From Galeruca laticollis (taxonomy: Eukaryota; Arthropoda; Insecta; Coleoptera; Chrysomelidae): a stretch of 64,000 bases of DNA. The stretch covers positions 141,011,423 to 141,075,422 of the forward strand of contig OY998181.1 in NCBI GenBank assembly GCA_963921935.1. The letters are read 5' to 3'. The position numbers and the translations under genes are program-made. Positions 20,108 to 32,471 of this stretch are shown piece after piece; position 1 is the stretch's first letter, and the number at the start of each line of letters is the position of its first letter. Below the pieces are notes generated by a model, which was given only the letters and a program-made list of their open reading frames with translations, was not told the DNA's origin and did not search any database.

Positions 20108-23066
20108 GAGATCGTAATAATAATAATAGTAATAATAACACGCTTTTATTGACCACACAAGTTTTACAGCAACTAAAAATTACATTACAAATCTGTAACA
20201 ATTAGCCAAGTTCTGCTCTTCCACTCAACCTTCCAAATTTACACAACTATGTGAATTACAAATACAAAAATACAAATTTAAAAAAGTACACAACTATGTA
20301 AATTAACGAATAAGTTCAAGCACATCAAGACAAGATCCACTGAAATTGTTAAAAAATAAACAACAAAAACATTAGTCTAGTTTAAGCCTGCCATTAATTA
20401 AATCCATTTTAACCGTATACTTAAATTTATTGAATGAAAATGTTAAGTAGTAATTGGGTATCCTATTTAGTAGCCTGGTTATATAAAACGAAAAAGATCC
20501 CTGAAACAAATTGGTTTTGTGGATAGGTGGAGTCAGTTTATACTTATGTCTAATGTTAATATTATGAACGTCAGTTCTAAAAGTTATTTTGTTATATAAA
20601 TATGCGGGTGTATAAGTTTTAATAATTTTTGTAAATAAAGTGCAAACATGTAAGGCACGTCTCTGATTCATATTTAGCCATCCAAGTGTTTTTAAATGTG
20701 ATCCCTTCTGCGCAATCCACAAATAAATCGAATGCAAGAATTCTGAATTCTTTGTAATCTTGTCTCATCATATTTAAATAAACATGGCCCATAAACTTTG
20801 TCTCCATAATTAGCATGTGATAGAACAATTGACTCACAAAGCATTTTTTTAGTTTTTTTGTTCAACAGATCTTTATGTGCATATAATAATTTTAAGCTAC
20901 TATAAGCTTTTCTAGCAATATCGGACACATGAGAGCTAAATTTGAACGACTCGTCAATGAGAATGCCTAAATTTTTGGCACAACTTTCTAGCCGGAGATC
21001 TTCAGTGCCAATTTTTATTTTAATGTGATTACGAGATCGGTTTTTTGTAGCGGTGCGACCAAATAGAAGCATTTTGGATTTAGTGGGATTAACAGTTAAG
21101 CAATACATTCTGGATATATTTATTAACGATACAATATCTTTGTTAATGCTATTGCAGGAAACCTCAATGTCTTGTTCTGGAAAAGAAAGATAGAGTTGAG
21201 TGTCATCTGCGTAGGTATGTACTGTGTAAAACTTTAGAGATAAGGAGAATAGCGAAGTATATATTACAAATAGGAGTGGGCCCAAGATTGGCCCTTGAGG
21301 TACTCCAGTTTGAATATAACGAAATCCTGAGACAGTATCATTTAGCACAACAGCTTGGCATCTGTTGTGTAAGTAGTTTTGACGCAACGACACTGCTTCA
21401 GGTGAGAACCCAATGTACTTTAAAAGAACTAAATAAAAGGAGATTATGATTAATTATGTCAGTAGTGCAACTAAAACCTGGCCTAAACCCGGACTGACAT
21501 GGCGGGAGTAACGAAAATGCGTTAAAATAGTCACGTAATTGCTTGTCAAGGAGTTTTTCAAATACTTTTGATAGGCAACAGAGAATACTAATTGGACGTA
21601 AATCGGAGAAGTCCATAGGTGAAGATATCTTAGGTAACGGAACCACGAAAGCCTTTTTCCAAACTGTTAGGTAAGTATTTGTAGAAATAATACAATTAAA
21701 AATGTGCTTCAAATAAATTATAAGAAAGGACAACCGTATAATAACATTTTACAGCTGATATGATCAGCACCAACAGCTTCAGACTTATAGACAATAATTT
21801 GTGATATACATCATCTTCAGTTACTTCACAAAATGCGAAGTTACCTGCATTAGTTTTAATATCACTATTCAAATAGTTTAATAGATTATTATCGGGTATT
21901 TGAACGGTATTAGTTATTTTAACAAATTAATCATTATTTTTATTAATGTCAGACAAGTGGGGAGGGATTACCCAATTAGCTTTTTTATCATAAATGTTAA
22001 GGGATTTTAACTCTTTCCAGATGTTTGATTTCGTTTTTGTAGTTAGTTTGAACTCTAAATAAGCTTTTTTTTCTAGTTTGACTGGCCTATTTGTTAAATT
22101 TCTGAGATCTTTATAATAAATAAAATGGGTCAAGTTTTTAGTCTTTTTAAATCTTTATTTCTTAACGACATCATTAGCTTAAGATTTGAAGTGAGCCACG
22201 GTGATTTAGGTTCTGTTATTTTAACTGTTTTTATAATAGCATGACGGTTAAAGACGTCTAAAAATAAATTAGAAAAACACTCAATCTTGTTATCCACTGT
22301 ACTGCTTCGAAAGATATCATTAAAGTTGGTAGCAATCAGATCAGCACTAAAATCATTAAGCACAAAATTTGAAAAATCTCTGTAAGTGTGAAACTTAAGG
22401 CCGTCTTGAGTTCTTTTGGGGCCAAAGGAGCAGGTAACTAAGTGATGATTGGTAACGGTTGGACAGCAAGAATATTATCACATTTTAAGTTACTTGAACA
22501 AATTATTACATCCAAGAGTGTACTTGAATTAGCTGTTATATGCGTGGGTTGATCAATCACTTGGTTCAAATTAAAGACTTCCAAGACGTTGCTAATTAAG
22601 TTGTAAGAACTAGAGACAACGTTTAAAAATCAATATTTAAGTCACCAGCAAAAATCAGGTAATTAAATTTAGGTGTAAGATTTCCCAGTACCTCTTCCAA
22701 GCCTGTAACAAAGTTCACAGCTGAATATTTAGGTGGTTTGTACACGGAACCGATGGTATATGTTCGATGATTTAGACTAATTGAAATCCATACTTGTTCA
22801 ATATTACTTGCTGGTAAATTATTTATTATTTTTGCTCTAAATTTTATCTTGATATAAATGGCAACACCTCCACCTCTCTGATCTTTTCCATATTTCCTAA
22901 AAAGATGATAACCAGGAAGGGAGATCGAGTCGCTCAATATATTTACATTTAGCCATGTTTCTGATACGGTAATAATATCATATTTTTCATGTACTGCTCT
23001 CTTAAACTCGGGAAAATTACTCAATATGGATCTTGCATTAATGTGACAAATCTTAAATACCAACAT
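20108..23066 (-). mobile_element. CR1-like LINE, decayed and 5'-truncated
   Basis: Minus-strand element with endonuclease then reverse transcriptase and no RNase H. It ends in a (TTA)n tail (20110-20140), as CR1-type elements often end in short microsatellites. ORF1 is missing; a similar AATAAT-rich stretch at 23137-23165 lies beyond the 5' end. Confidence 0.75.
20372..23066 (-). pseudogene. LINE ORF2: endonuclease and reverse transcriptase with multiple breaks
   Basis: The endonuclease (22623-23066) shows ICHINARSI, SETWLN, RGGGVAIYI, VYKPP and FAGDLNIDF. The RT is broken into several frames: FVVPLPKISS...LRPISILCCLSKVFEKLLD (21.4-21.7 kb), then GVPQGPILGPLLFVIYTS, HTYADDTQLYLSF (active site ADD), NPTKSKMLLFG and NLGILID (20.7-21.4 kb). 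A C-terminal part continues to 20372. At least five stops or shifts. The motif style (ICHINARS, TYADDTQLY, no RNase H) is CR1/Daphne rather than I or RTE. Confidence 0.75.
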
Positions 23067-23287
23067 ATATAAAATATTTAAACAGATCGCAATTGAACTA
23101 TAATTACAAATTTAATAAAGGTAAACGTTAAATTACTTAAAATAATAATAATAGTAATAGTAATACTGATGTACACCTGAATTTGTATAAGTTAATGATA
23201 ATGATAAAACCTAAAAGAATATAATATATAGAAAACTACAATTTAAAAGATTAAAAATAAAAGCAAAAGTGAACTGTGAATTAAAAG

Positions 23288-24047
23288 TTATTTTTTAGAA
23301 GTAGGATTATATCTCTGTTTTTGCTGCGAATGTGTATAGGCAACTTTTGTGCTTATTGCTTGTTGATTCCTTTGTAGAACGTCTAGTGAAGAATGGGTAG
23401 CAGTAGTAATATTATCCCCATTAGATGGGAAGGCCGGTAATGTATATTTAAGCGTTGTGTCTTCTATTTTTTCTAATTTTAATATTTCTTCATATGTGAA
23501 CGATTCTTCTTTCAGGGCAAGCATAGCATAAGCAAATTTCATTGAGCATTTTTTAGATATAGATAATGGAAGATTTCGCCTGGAAGTTGTTGCTTTTGTA
23601 TAAGTTATGATTTCCTTGTTTTTAGATTCATATCGCTTACACCAAAAGTGCTTTACTGGTCCACACATTCGAATTACACTAGGATAGTGCACTATCATAT
23701 GATGTTTGGTTTTTAAGGTATCAATAAAGATTTCTTTGTATAGCTTATGATGATCTAAAATAAGATTTTCCACTAGGACTATGTCTGTTTCAGAATAGTA
23801 ATCTAGTAAAAGCATATTGACAAGTTCTTCTAAAATACAAACATATTTCCAAACTTTATTACATAATGGCACTAAATCTCCTACATAGCAGGCAAAAAAA
23901 TGTAATAAAGTATATGCTTCCCTAGCAGTCATATGAATTTTATTGTTTTTGATATGCTGAGGTTTTATTTCATATGGCCTGTTGCAGATTTCAATTTCAC
24001 CATAATCAAAATTTTGAATTCGATCATTAAGAGTATCTAGGTTAAAA
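23288..24047 (-). pseudogene. C-terminal part of an animal transposase-type protein (possibly EnSpm/CACTA-like)
   Basis: Open from the inserted element at 24048 to a stop at 23288: DFNLDTLNDRIQNFDYG, then MTAREAYTLLHFFACYVGDL, the very characteristic LKTKHHMIVHYPSVIRMCGP and FWCKRYESKNKEI, and a Ser/Thr/Gln-rich tail. Proteins with KHHF(M/L)VHYP...GP...MR(Y/F)EAKH are multi-copy in many animals and are usually linked to EnSpm/CACTA-type transposons; I give that link moderate weight. Codons upstream are interrupted at 24048-24051 by a 5.1-kb DNA transposon. Confidence 0.6.
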
Positions 24048-24079
24048 TCGAGGGGTAAGAACCAGAACGACGTAACAGA

Positions 24080-27000
24080 AGTTTGTTAAATGTTCTGGAG
24101 AGCCAAAAATATGTCTAAATATTATGTAATTCATGTTTACTACGATGTCTTGTGTTACTATCGAAATTGATTCAAAGTCTGAATACAATTTTATACTCGC
24201 CTACTATTGTACTTTTGACAATATTTTTTACAAAAATAAAAGTATTAAGGTTTGTGACGTACATTTTTTTGTGTAAACTAAATACCGAATCTGAATTGTA
24301 CCTCACAGGATATTTGCCGGTTTACTCAGTGAAGATGGGGAGGTTCGATAAGACCTCATAAACATCGGAAAGATCTTAATTGGGCGCCAGGCAAGTCGAT
24401 ACCCAAATATCTCAAAGAACTACCAATCACGCGACCTACCAACGCAAAAGGAATGGTACTGAATTAAAACAGAATATTCAAGAAACGGTTCTATTCAGTT
24501 CTTTTTTTTTATAATAAACAAATAGTACATCAACGTGAAGAAGGTGTAAACAGATTAAATTTATTCAATAGCCATAACACCCAATAATGAATGTAGCACA
24601 GAAATTATTATTAATAAGTACAAAAAAAAATAATTAATACCTAAATAAATAAGGAACGCTATTGTATCTTGCAAATGAATGGTGGGGAATATATCTCAAA
24701 TACATATAAAATAAAAAAAATTAAAATCAACTTATTAGTATCCCGGGCTTGAGCTCATGCGCAGGTAACCAAGAGAACATGCGAATAGTCAGAAATAGTT
24801 TAAGTGCAGCGCAATAGCTATCCATTAACAAACACTGTATGGTGAAATCTACTTCAAACGTTACAATGGATCAAAACAACAATGTTCTTAAATATGTGAC
24901 TATATTTTAAGTATTAGAATATCGTACTAATTATTCATATTATGTGAAATAACAATTACTATTGTATTCAAAAGTATGAGTAAGAAGGACCGACTAAATT
25001 CAAATATTTTTCGGATATTAATGATTTACCCTGTATAATTACGGGTTGTTCAACATTTCAACAAGTACCAAGGAAATGAGTATCATATATTTTGCAGAAA
25101 GCTCAAAATTAATTGCTATTAAACCAATTTCATTAATACGTTTTAAATAAGAAATATGAGTCGCAAAATATTAAATTAAATAATTGTCACCGTTAAAGCC
25201 TCGCAGCATCAATCACCCTGTATACGTGCTGGGACAACCAAACCCAGATCCATAGATTGTGTTCCCAGTAGTACCATATGCAGACTTCAACGAATAACCA
25301 AAAAAAAACCAAGGCGAGTTTCGATACACCAGGCAAAAAAAACAGATGGAAAAACCCTAAATGAAAGAAAACCTGTTATAGTCCCTTTCTTAGAAACATT
25401 TTATAGTTTTAAGCAATCAACAAAACTCAAAGTTGACTTTGAAGCAAATTATTTAGACCAATTCATTAAATCAAATAATAAACGAATAATTGAACGCACT
25501 AACATGAAAAACTTACATAAACATTATATTTCTTTAAAATTTGAAAATAATTAAACCAAGATAATAAAAACTTATTTGTTCAAGAGCGTGTACTACTAGT
25601 TATTTTGCAAATAATATGAATAAATCTATCTTCCCCAATATAAAAATACATAAGCTAGGGGAATACAAACTAAATAGCTTTACAACTTTTATTCCCAATT
25701 ATTTTACTGATAATAAAACTAAATTAAATTCAAATTGTCATTTAGGCAGACCCATTGACTATTAAAAATCAAGACCAAAAAATAATTTAAAAATTAAATA
25801 GATAAATTAAATACAATAACTCACCCTATGCTAGTACGGGGTTATAGCCTGATCCCGTCGTATCGAAAGGGGTGCATAAACCAATAACCACCCAGAAGGA
25901 AAAATGACAGGGGTCTCGGTAGCGTCTTGGTAAATATTCTTAGTAATTGGAACCTATTGAAAACAAGCGTATTGAAAGTTCCTGAATACGACACTCCAGG
26001 AAAAGAAAGAAAATAGAACGGCATAACAGAACTTACCGGTAATAGGCAAATTTCCAACACAAGAAAATGGCGACTGGGTGCAATTTAAAAATCCCATAAG
26101 GTCCAGAAATCCAGTAGAACACCAAAATATCTATTTCTACTAACCAACACGACTGGATTCCAACAATATGTGGTACAGAATAATCCCGCTTAAGGATGAC
26201 TAAATAAAAGTCAGAATTTCCAGTACCACAATTGTACACCACAGTCCATTATGGCCATCAGGTATCATGTCCTTTTAAAACATCAGCTGATCAAGAGAGT
26301 ACCGACGTACCAATACCGAACTAACTATACAGTTTCCTTCAATCTATTCCAACTGTATTATCACAGAAAACCTAACGACAATACTAGATACGTACTTTGA
26401 AACTCGTCCCCTAGACGACGCTAGACGACAATACACATAATATTTTCGAATAACGTTTTTATTCTTATTATTGCAAAAGAACAAATAAAAGGGTCACTTT
26501 TAATAACAAACATAAATAAAAATAATATTTATTATATCTAAGCATACTCCAATATGGCGAAAACAAAGTACCAGGTAATAGGCAGCTTCAAATATAGCAA
26601 CCAAAATACAACGAACAAATACAGGGTCATACTCGAAGATAATTATATTACACAACACTCTTAACTGTAATTACGATGGCTCTTGAGAAAAAAAAACGTA
26701 ACAGGTTTTTGGAATATATATTACTTTTTGAAAAAATACGTTAATTTAGCTCTTAATTAATAGTTACAATGTACGAGGAATCAGCATAACGTAAGTACCT
26801 ATTGTAATAACAATAGTTTTTTTTAAAGAAAATATTATACATTAATGGTATAAAACAATGCAAGTTAGATTTCAAGATTAAAAATGTTTTTTTAAAATTA
26901 CAGTTATATAGGTGCATCTTAAAATACTTCATGTGAACAAGGTTGGTATGCAGGAGCCTTATGTATACGACTCTGAAAATCTTGAACAAGCTGCCCAATA

Positions 27001-27255
27001 TATATCGTTAATTTAGAAAATTAATTTTCAGATATACAATAATTCCTTAAGACTATAAAAATAAATATTGTAATATAACGGTACATAACAATGATAAAAC
27101 AACAACAACAAAAAATATAATTATTGAAACCTTACAAGTAAAACAAAAACTTGTCATTCTTCAACTTAAAACAAATTGAATGAAATACATCATTTATAAT
27201 AATACTGAGCTACCTATAAAAACTGCATTATTCAGACACCTAATGTTAATAGTTA
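24080..27255. other. interior of the 5.1-kb element without recognisable genes
   Basis: About 3.2 kb of AT-rich DNA with only short frames. Possible internal repeat: ACCCTGTATA at 25028 and 25215. No coding similarity recognised on either strand. It may be 3' sequence or foreign DNA picked up by the element. Confidence 0.4.
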
Positions 27256-28012
27256 TTAATTAATATAGGAATCGTTTAGGATGGAAGCATTGCCTGCTTT
27301 CAGCGATTGGTAAAAGGTATGATATTGGGGGCAGATGATTTCCATTTCACAAAGAGATTGTAAGTCGTTATACTTCTCCAGTGAAATTGTCTGTGACCCA
27401 TGGTAAGCTTTGTGAATGATTATGTCAATGATATAATCTCTCCCACCTCTTCTGATAACTTGAATGGATTTAAAGGTCTCCTCATCAAGATCGTATTTAA
27501 AATATATTAATCCTGGCGTGTCCTTTCTGAATTGAATATATCCCATTTAGCCAGTTTACCCTGTTACCTTCAGTCTATAACTTTATTTTTTATTAATATT
27601 TTTCTGAGAGCCGCTATGTTAAAAAAATCATCAATATCCATTTCTATACCAATAAAAGGTTGCTTTCTGCTAGCTGGTTTCAAAATAGCATAGAACGATG
27701 CCAGGTGAAAAATTTCAACATATTTTTGCATGTTCTATTACAGCGTGAACATTATCCACCTCCATTTGACTGTGTCCTGGTTGAAAATATTTTTGGTTGA
27801 TCATAGGAATATTGAATTTTTCAACACAATACAGAAATAGTGCAGCTAAATTAACATTTCTATTTTGTCAGGCACAGGTGTCGAACATAATGGTAATTTC
27901 TTTACCGTGGTTATGATTAATTATGTATTGGTATATGGCTGATCCCATCACTATTGAGCCTTTTCAGCTATGCCCTCATGCCAGCAATAACAAAAAACGT
28001 GGTAATTATATT
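27256..28012 (-). pseudogene. ruined transposase, homologue of the gene at 41125-44027
   Basis: Allowing frame changes, the minus strand reads WHEGIAEKGS, then IMFDTCA-stop-QNRNVNLAALFLY, NQKYFQPGHSQMEVDNVHAVIEHAK and, in a last clean frame (27256-27546), YIQFRKDT...FKYDLDEETFKSIQVIRR...SLCEMEIICPQYHTFYQSLK. The intact homologue has WHEAIAGRGA, YSDTCGGQNKNSHVAAM, HKFLVPGHTHMECDSDHAIIEKAK and QFKNSLEENCPFEKINFKR in the same order and spacing. So D-T-C...QN.N and PGH..ME.D..H..IE.AK are conserved. Upstream of 28012 no further homology is visible. Confidence 0.75.
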
Positions 28013-29130
28013 ACTAGATCATACGAATATGTTTTGAATTGTTAAAACTTAAAATAACAAATTTTGTTTTGAAAAATTAATTTCTTCCCAACTTTTATTT
28101 TTCCTATGCGTTTACTTGTTTACATACTTTAAATGAACTTTCTAATAAGTATTAGTAATATTGCTTTTCTACTTCTATTTTTATTAATTTATGTAAAATT
28201 ATTATAGGTAGGCTGTTGCAGCAGTATTGTCGCCTAATGTCATTTGCAGAATTTTATTCGCCCTGTCCATGCAAATAATATAGTGTAATGTTTTTGTTAT
28301 TTATTCAAACAATAAACGGGTGGGATAAATTTTAAACACACGGTATGGCTACTTACTAATTTATTTAAACACTAACTCACTAACACTTAATTTATATATA
28401 CTTAACTAATCACTTAAATTTAGTTTATATGCACACAAACTTGATTATTAATTAATATTAGCACTTTACTGTTCGGTGTATTTTTTGTTTATTTCTCGAG
28501 ATCACTTTATCAACTAATCCACTGATCGGTCCTTTATTTATATTAAAAACCTGCGTATCCGCCATAATTTTAACTTTTATACCTGGCTTAACAGAGTCGG
28601 ATTTAAGGACTATACCAGTGTGCTGTTTCGTAACAATAGGTAATTAATCTGAATGATTGCGGCTAATAGTAACAACTGCTTCACTAACTCGCACAGACTT
28701 GTTTACTGCGGCACGTGGATCCAAACAATACTATGCAATACAGCATTACAATGAGCAAACGGCGCGGATTGGTGGAGAAAACAGAAAAACGTAGATAACG
28801 TATCACTGTAGTATCGTATATTAGTACCTTGTAAAACGAAAATAAATTAGGAGACAACTAATGTATCATACTGATACATCAAATAGGCCCTAAATCGTAC
28901 TTGTTGATAATTTCTAATTGAACGTAACGCTCTGTTACGTTAAATGAGATCTTACTATATTCCATTTTTTAAAATGTATTTAACGTTATTTTGGCTCTCA
29001 AGAAAAACAATAGAATAATTTTACGTCAAACATGAATTAGCACGTGGCACCAGCCTACTGTTACGTTGTTCTGCTACAAAGTTTTTGATGTAATTTGAAG
29101 TAACTTAGTGCTAATAACTCATTATGGCAT
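28013..29130. other. 5' non-coding arm of the 5.1-kb element
   Basis: No coding frame. Contains repeated TGTTACGT/ACGTAACA words near 28925-28945 and 29058-29066, probably subterminal repeats of the element. Confidence 0.45.
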
Positions 29131-29168
29131 TTTTTTCTGTTACGTCGTTTTGGTTCTTACCCCTCGAA

Positions 29169-29325
29169 ATATTTTCCATTCATAAAATATTTGATTGAAT
29201 TAATTGATACATTACGTCTTTCTTTCGTTGCTTGTCGCTTTCCACTTTTCAACAACTACAGGCCAGGGTTCAGAATGATGATATAGCCAAGTTTTATCTT
29301 CTGATGGAGCTGACGTAACTACTGC
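29169..29325 (-). pseudogene. small exon of the gene interrupted at 24048/29165
   Basis: Begins after a TTTTGCAG acceptor at about 29325 and reads VVTSAPSEDKTWLYHHSEPW then PVVVEKWKATSNERK before a stop. The following bases, with TCGA counted once, run straight into the coding block at 24047. Together these support one gene split by the transposon. Relation to the 23.3-24.0 kb protein is by position only. Confidence 0.4.
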
Positions 29326-29818
29326 AAAATGTTATAAATAAAATGTTTTGTTTTTATTCAATGTTAGGAACGTATTAGAGCGTGCCAAAAGGAAGCAATT
29401 TATTTAAATATTTAGCTAGTAACAAAACTGTATAACTAACATAAACTCGAATTATTACGCTTTAATTTTTGATATCAATACAATGACTGGGAGCCAACTC
29501 ACTATAACTTTATAAAAGGCAGCAGCTATGAAAAAAAAATATTTAATTTGGATGGTTACCTAACTTAAAAGTATCTAAGTATACCTGCATTATTAAAAAC
29601 TATTTTTTTCACTTTCGTGAAACACATTGTAATTAATAATTTACTGTTAAAATTACCAGGCTGAGACAAAGAAATACTTTTTCTTTGTTTACTCTGTTCG
29701 GTTTTTCTTTTTTTCTCTCTCGGAAACAGATATAAAATAACCATTGTGTTTTGGATCTCGATTTACTGATATTCAATTTGTCTCTGTTATAGTTTTTTAA
29801 ATTTGAATGAAAAATATT

Positions 29819-30112
29819 TCATTTCTGAGAAAAACCTTGTATATTGCACATTTTTTCATAATGTGAAGAAAAAAGAAGCTTACTTGTAAGTGTATCAAAA
29901 AGGTGGGGCATTCCCCATTCTTCTAATAAACAAAGAATTCCATTTTTATTCAGGCTGTGATCAAAATTGGAAAATGACAAATCTGTAAGTGTTATGTTTC
30001 CACTCTCGTTATTATCTGTGTCTGATGATACGTTTTGTTCTTGATTTTTTGTCAATGTAATACTGCCGTAGTGCGTATACCCTGAATATGGATCCTGATA
30101 TATATTATCCAT
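29819..30112 (-). CDS. possible N-terminal exon with SAM-like region
   Basis: 97-codon frame from ATG 30112: MDNIYQDPYSGYTHYG, an acidic Ser/Asn stretch, then NGILCLLEEWGMPHLFDTLTS, which resembles the first helices of a SAM domain. In animals the KHH.MVHYP proteins often begin with a SAM-like region, so this may be exon 1 of the gene continuing at 29.3 and 24.0 kb. No catalytic motif. The assignment is tentative. Confidence 0.4.
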   Translation of the reverse strand: MDNIYQDPYSGYTHYGSITLTKNQEQNVSSDTDNNESGNITLTDLSFSNFDHSLNKNGILCLLEEWGMPHLFDTLTSKLLFSSHYEKMCNIQGFSQK

Positions 30113-31630
30113 TTAAATTTTTTAGGTACCAGCCAAAGTAAAATTGAAGAAACCCTAAAATAATTTAAATAACTGCTAACATTTATTTTCCAATTTGCTT
30201 GGTAGTAATCTCTCAATCATTTTGAAGATTCTAAATTCTATAGCAATTAAATTAAAATATGTACTAAATACTTATTAGACAATAAAAATAACAGTGGCAC
30301 TCCGGGAGTGCCGGCAGAAGAGAAAACTTCAACAATTACGTGTGTAAGAATTAAAACTCGTAACACAAAAACAACTTGTAGTTAAAGTCTTGGTAAAGTC
30401 CTTGGGATCTATTGTATTATATATTATGTAGCGTCCGAACTCCTATAAGAAGTTTTCACTTCAATAAGATCAACAAAAGTTAGGTATGTATTTACTTCAA
30501 CAAACTGTACGTAGTGTAGTATTAATAATTGCATCCTTTTTGCACTACTCATTAGTGCCTACATGAAAAAATTGTTTATTTTGTACTTACCTAGAAAAAC
30601 TACCAGGGATCAAACCAAGACAACGCTCAGAACAGAATAGGATCAGTTATTGGTATATTCTCACCCAACCAAAAACTAGATTTATTTCTTCCTCCGGCAC
30701 GCACAACGTGAGACACGTTCACAACTCACCACCCGCCCGCGTGCCCGTTAAAATTGATAAGTAAAGTATGAAAAGTATGCGACCACAACACAAGAGTTGT
30801 GTTGTGTATGCTGACGAACACGAAGGGTCTGGACATACTAAATGATGAACATTTCCAAATTCACGCACACAAATAGCTAAAACCGTTGAAAAGAAAATTA
30901 TTTGCTTAATTTAATCCTTATATTACAGATTTTGTCAAAATAAATGCTTGATTCTAGAAGATTTTTATTGATTTAGTCAAATGTTTGATAATCGTAGCAA
31001 AAATTGGATAGAATTAGCTATGTATTTGATTGTTTTCAGTAGACAGTTTCTTTTTTTTCTCTTTCTTTTTCTAAATTTCGGTAAATTATATGAATAACTT
31101 AATCTATAGACAGGAATACATTTTATCTAAATAAAATAGAAATTAAGCATTTATTTTATTGATCCCATTATAACTATAGATCAAAACTACATTAATATAT
31201 TAATCTGTGTTCTGTGTTAAAACTTCAAATATTTCAAATTAATATACCTAGAGGTATTTACTGCTAATGCCCCCAGAACTTTCTAAATGATTTTATTTGA
31301 AAATGTATGCAACAGTGAAACATGTAAAAAAATTCATTATGATGCTTGTTGAGATTATAGTAATTATGGAACTCAATTTCTCAAATTGGATCTGATTGTT
31401 AAATCGGATATTATTATTTGATAAAATTATAATGCAATGATTGAGCTAAAATAATATAATCTATGAGTCAGTTTGAGTAAATTTCTTGCGAAAATTAAGC
31501 AGCGGAGGTACATCAATCTAGTCTTTAATGTTTGATTGGTTTAAGAAATGCGTTTTCTGTAGTTAATCTAAATTTTTGTGTACCTATCAAAAAATGGATG
31601 TGATTTAGCTACTCTTGAATGTAAATAGAA
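30113..31630. other. AT-rich, no recognisable gene
   Basis: Includes a small perfect hairpin GGCACTCCGGGAGTGCC at 30296-30312 and a GC-richer patch at 30700-30760. No supported frame. The N-terminal exon of the Harbinger transposase that follows was not found here. Confidence 0.45.
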
Positions 31631-32471
31631 GAAATAAAATTATCAGTTGGCCAAAAAGGAAAGACAAATAGAAATTGCCCATGGACATAGCCAAAATGGT
31701 TTTACTGGTTAATACTTTTAGTTTTGGCTTTAAATATTATTCTTTAATATCTTTTTGATAACCTTATTTTATTAACTTAATTCAAACTTTATTTATTGTA
31801 GGAGTAATTGGATAGATTGATGGGTCCCATATTAAAATATTAGCACTCAAGGAAAATCCAAACTCTCATGTTAATAGAAAAGGGTTTCATTCAATATTGT
31901 TGCAGGGAGTTTGTGACAATAAAATGTTATTAATAGACGCATATACTGGTGAACCTGGTGCAATACATGACTACCCTCTTTATCGAAAGTCAGAAATGTA
32001 TTCTGTTATTGAAAGAGGAGAATTACAGTTTTTTAATAATTTTCATCTAATTGGAGATTTGGCATACAAATTGTCCTCAAATTTGTTAGTAGGATTTAAA
32101 GATAATGGACATCTAAATAGGAGACAAAAAAACTTTATTGTAATTTTGAGTAAAATTAGGGTTAAAATTGAAAATTGTTTTATTCTATTAAAAGGACGCT
32201 TCAGAAGACTGAAATATTTAGAAACTGTTAGGCTAGATTTAATTAGTTTAAATATTATGAGCTCTTGCATGTTACATACCTTATGCATCGGATTCTCGGT
32301 CGAACTATCCTACAGTGCGGACGTATCGATTGGAGTTCTCTTGCGATAAGTGATTTACTTACCTAGCAGTTTCCTATTATTATTTTTTCTGTGTTGTATA
32401 TAATTAGTGTAGCAACGATACTGTAAGTAGCTTTTATCTATTTATTTGTCTGCCCCGGCTCTGAAGCCCAG

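Larger units (their letters stand above)
24052..29164 (-). mobile_element. 5.1-kb DNA transposon with TCGA duplication, relative of the 40650-44600 element
   Basis: Terminal inverted repeats match over 28 bases with one difference: GGGGTAAGAACCAGAACGAC then GTAACAG at 24052, and its inverse at 29164 (A for G at one position). TCGA flanks both sides (24048-24051, 29165-29168). Further inside, GAGAGCCAAAA (24095) and its inverse (29000) and several TGTTACGT words extend the similarity between ends. Inside, only one transposase region (27.2-28.0 kb) is recognisable. The ends resemble those of the 40650-44600 element (GG..AGAA..CA.AA.G.C.TAAC). Confidence 0.8.

Noticed and set aside
25028..25224. 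ACCCTGTATA pair (also ACCCTGTATT at 59151) as ends of a small element
   Set aside because: The copies are in the same direction, the word is short and common in insect repeats, and no duplication was seen.
30296..30312. GGCACTCCGGGAGTGCC as the CACT-type end of an EnSpm element
   Set aside because: No partner end was found on the other side and a 7-bp hairpin is too short to rely on; kept only as a note.
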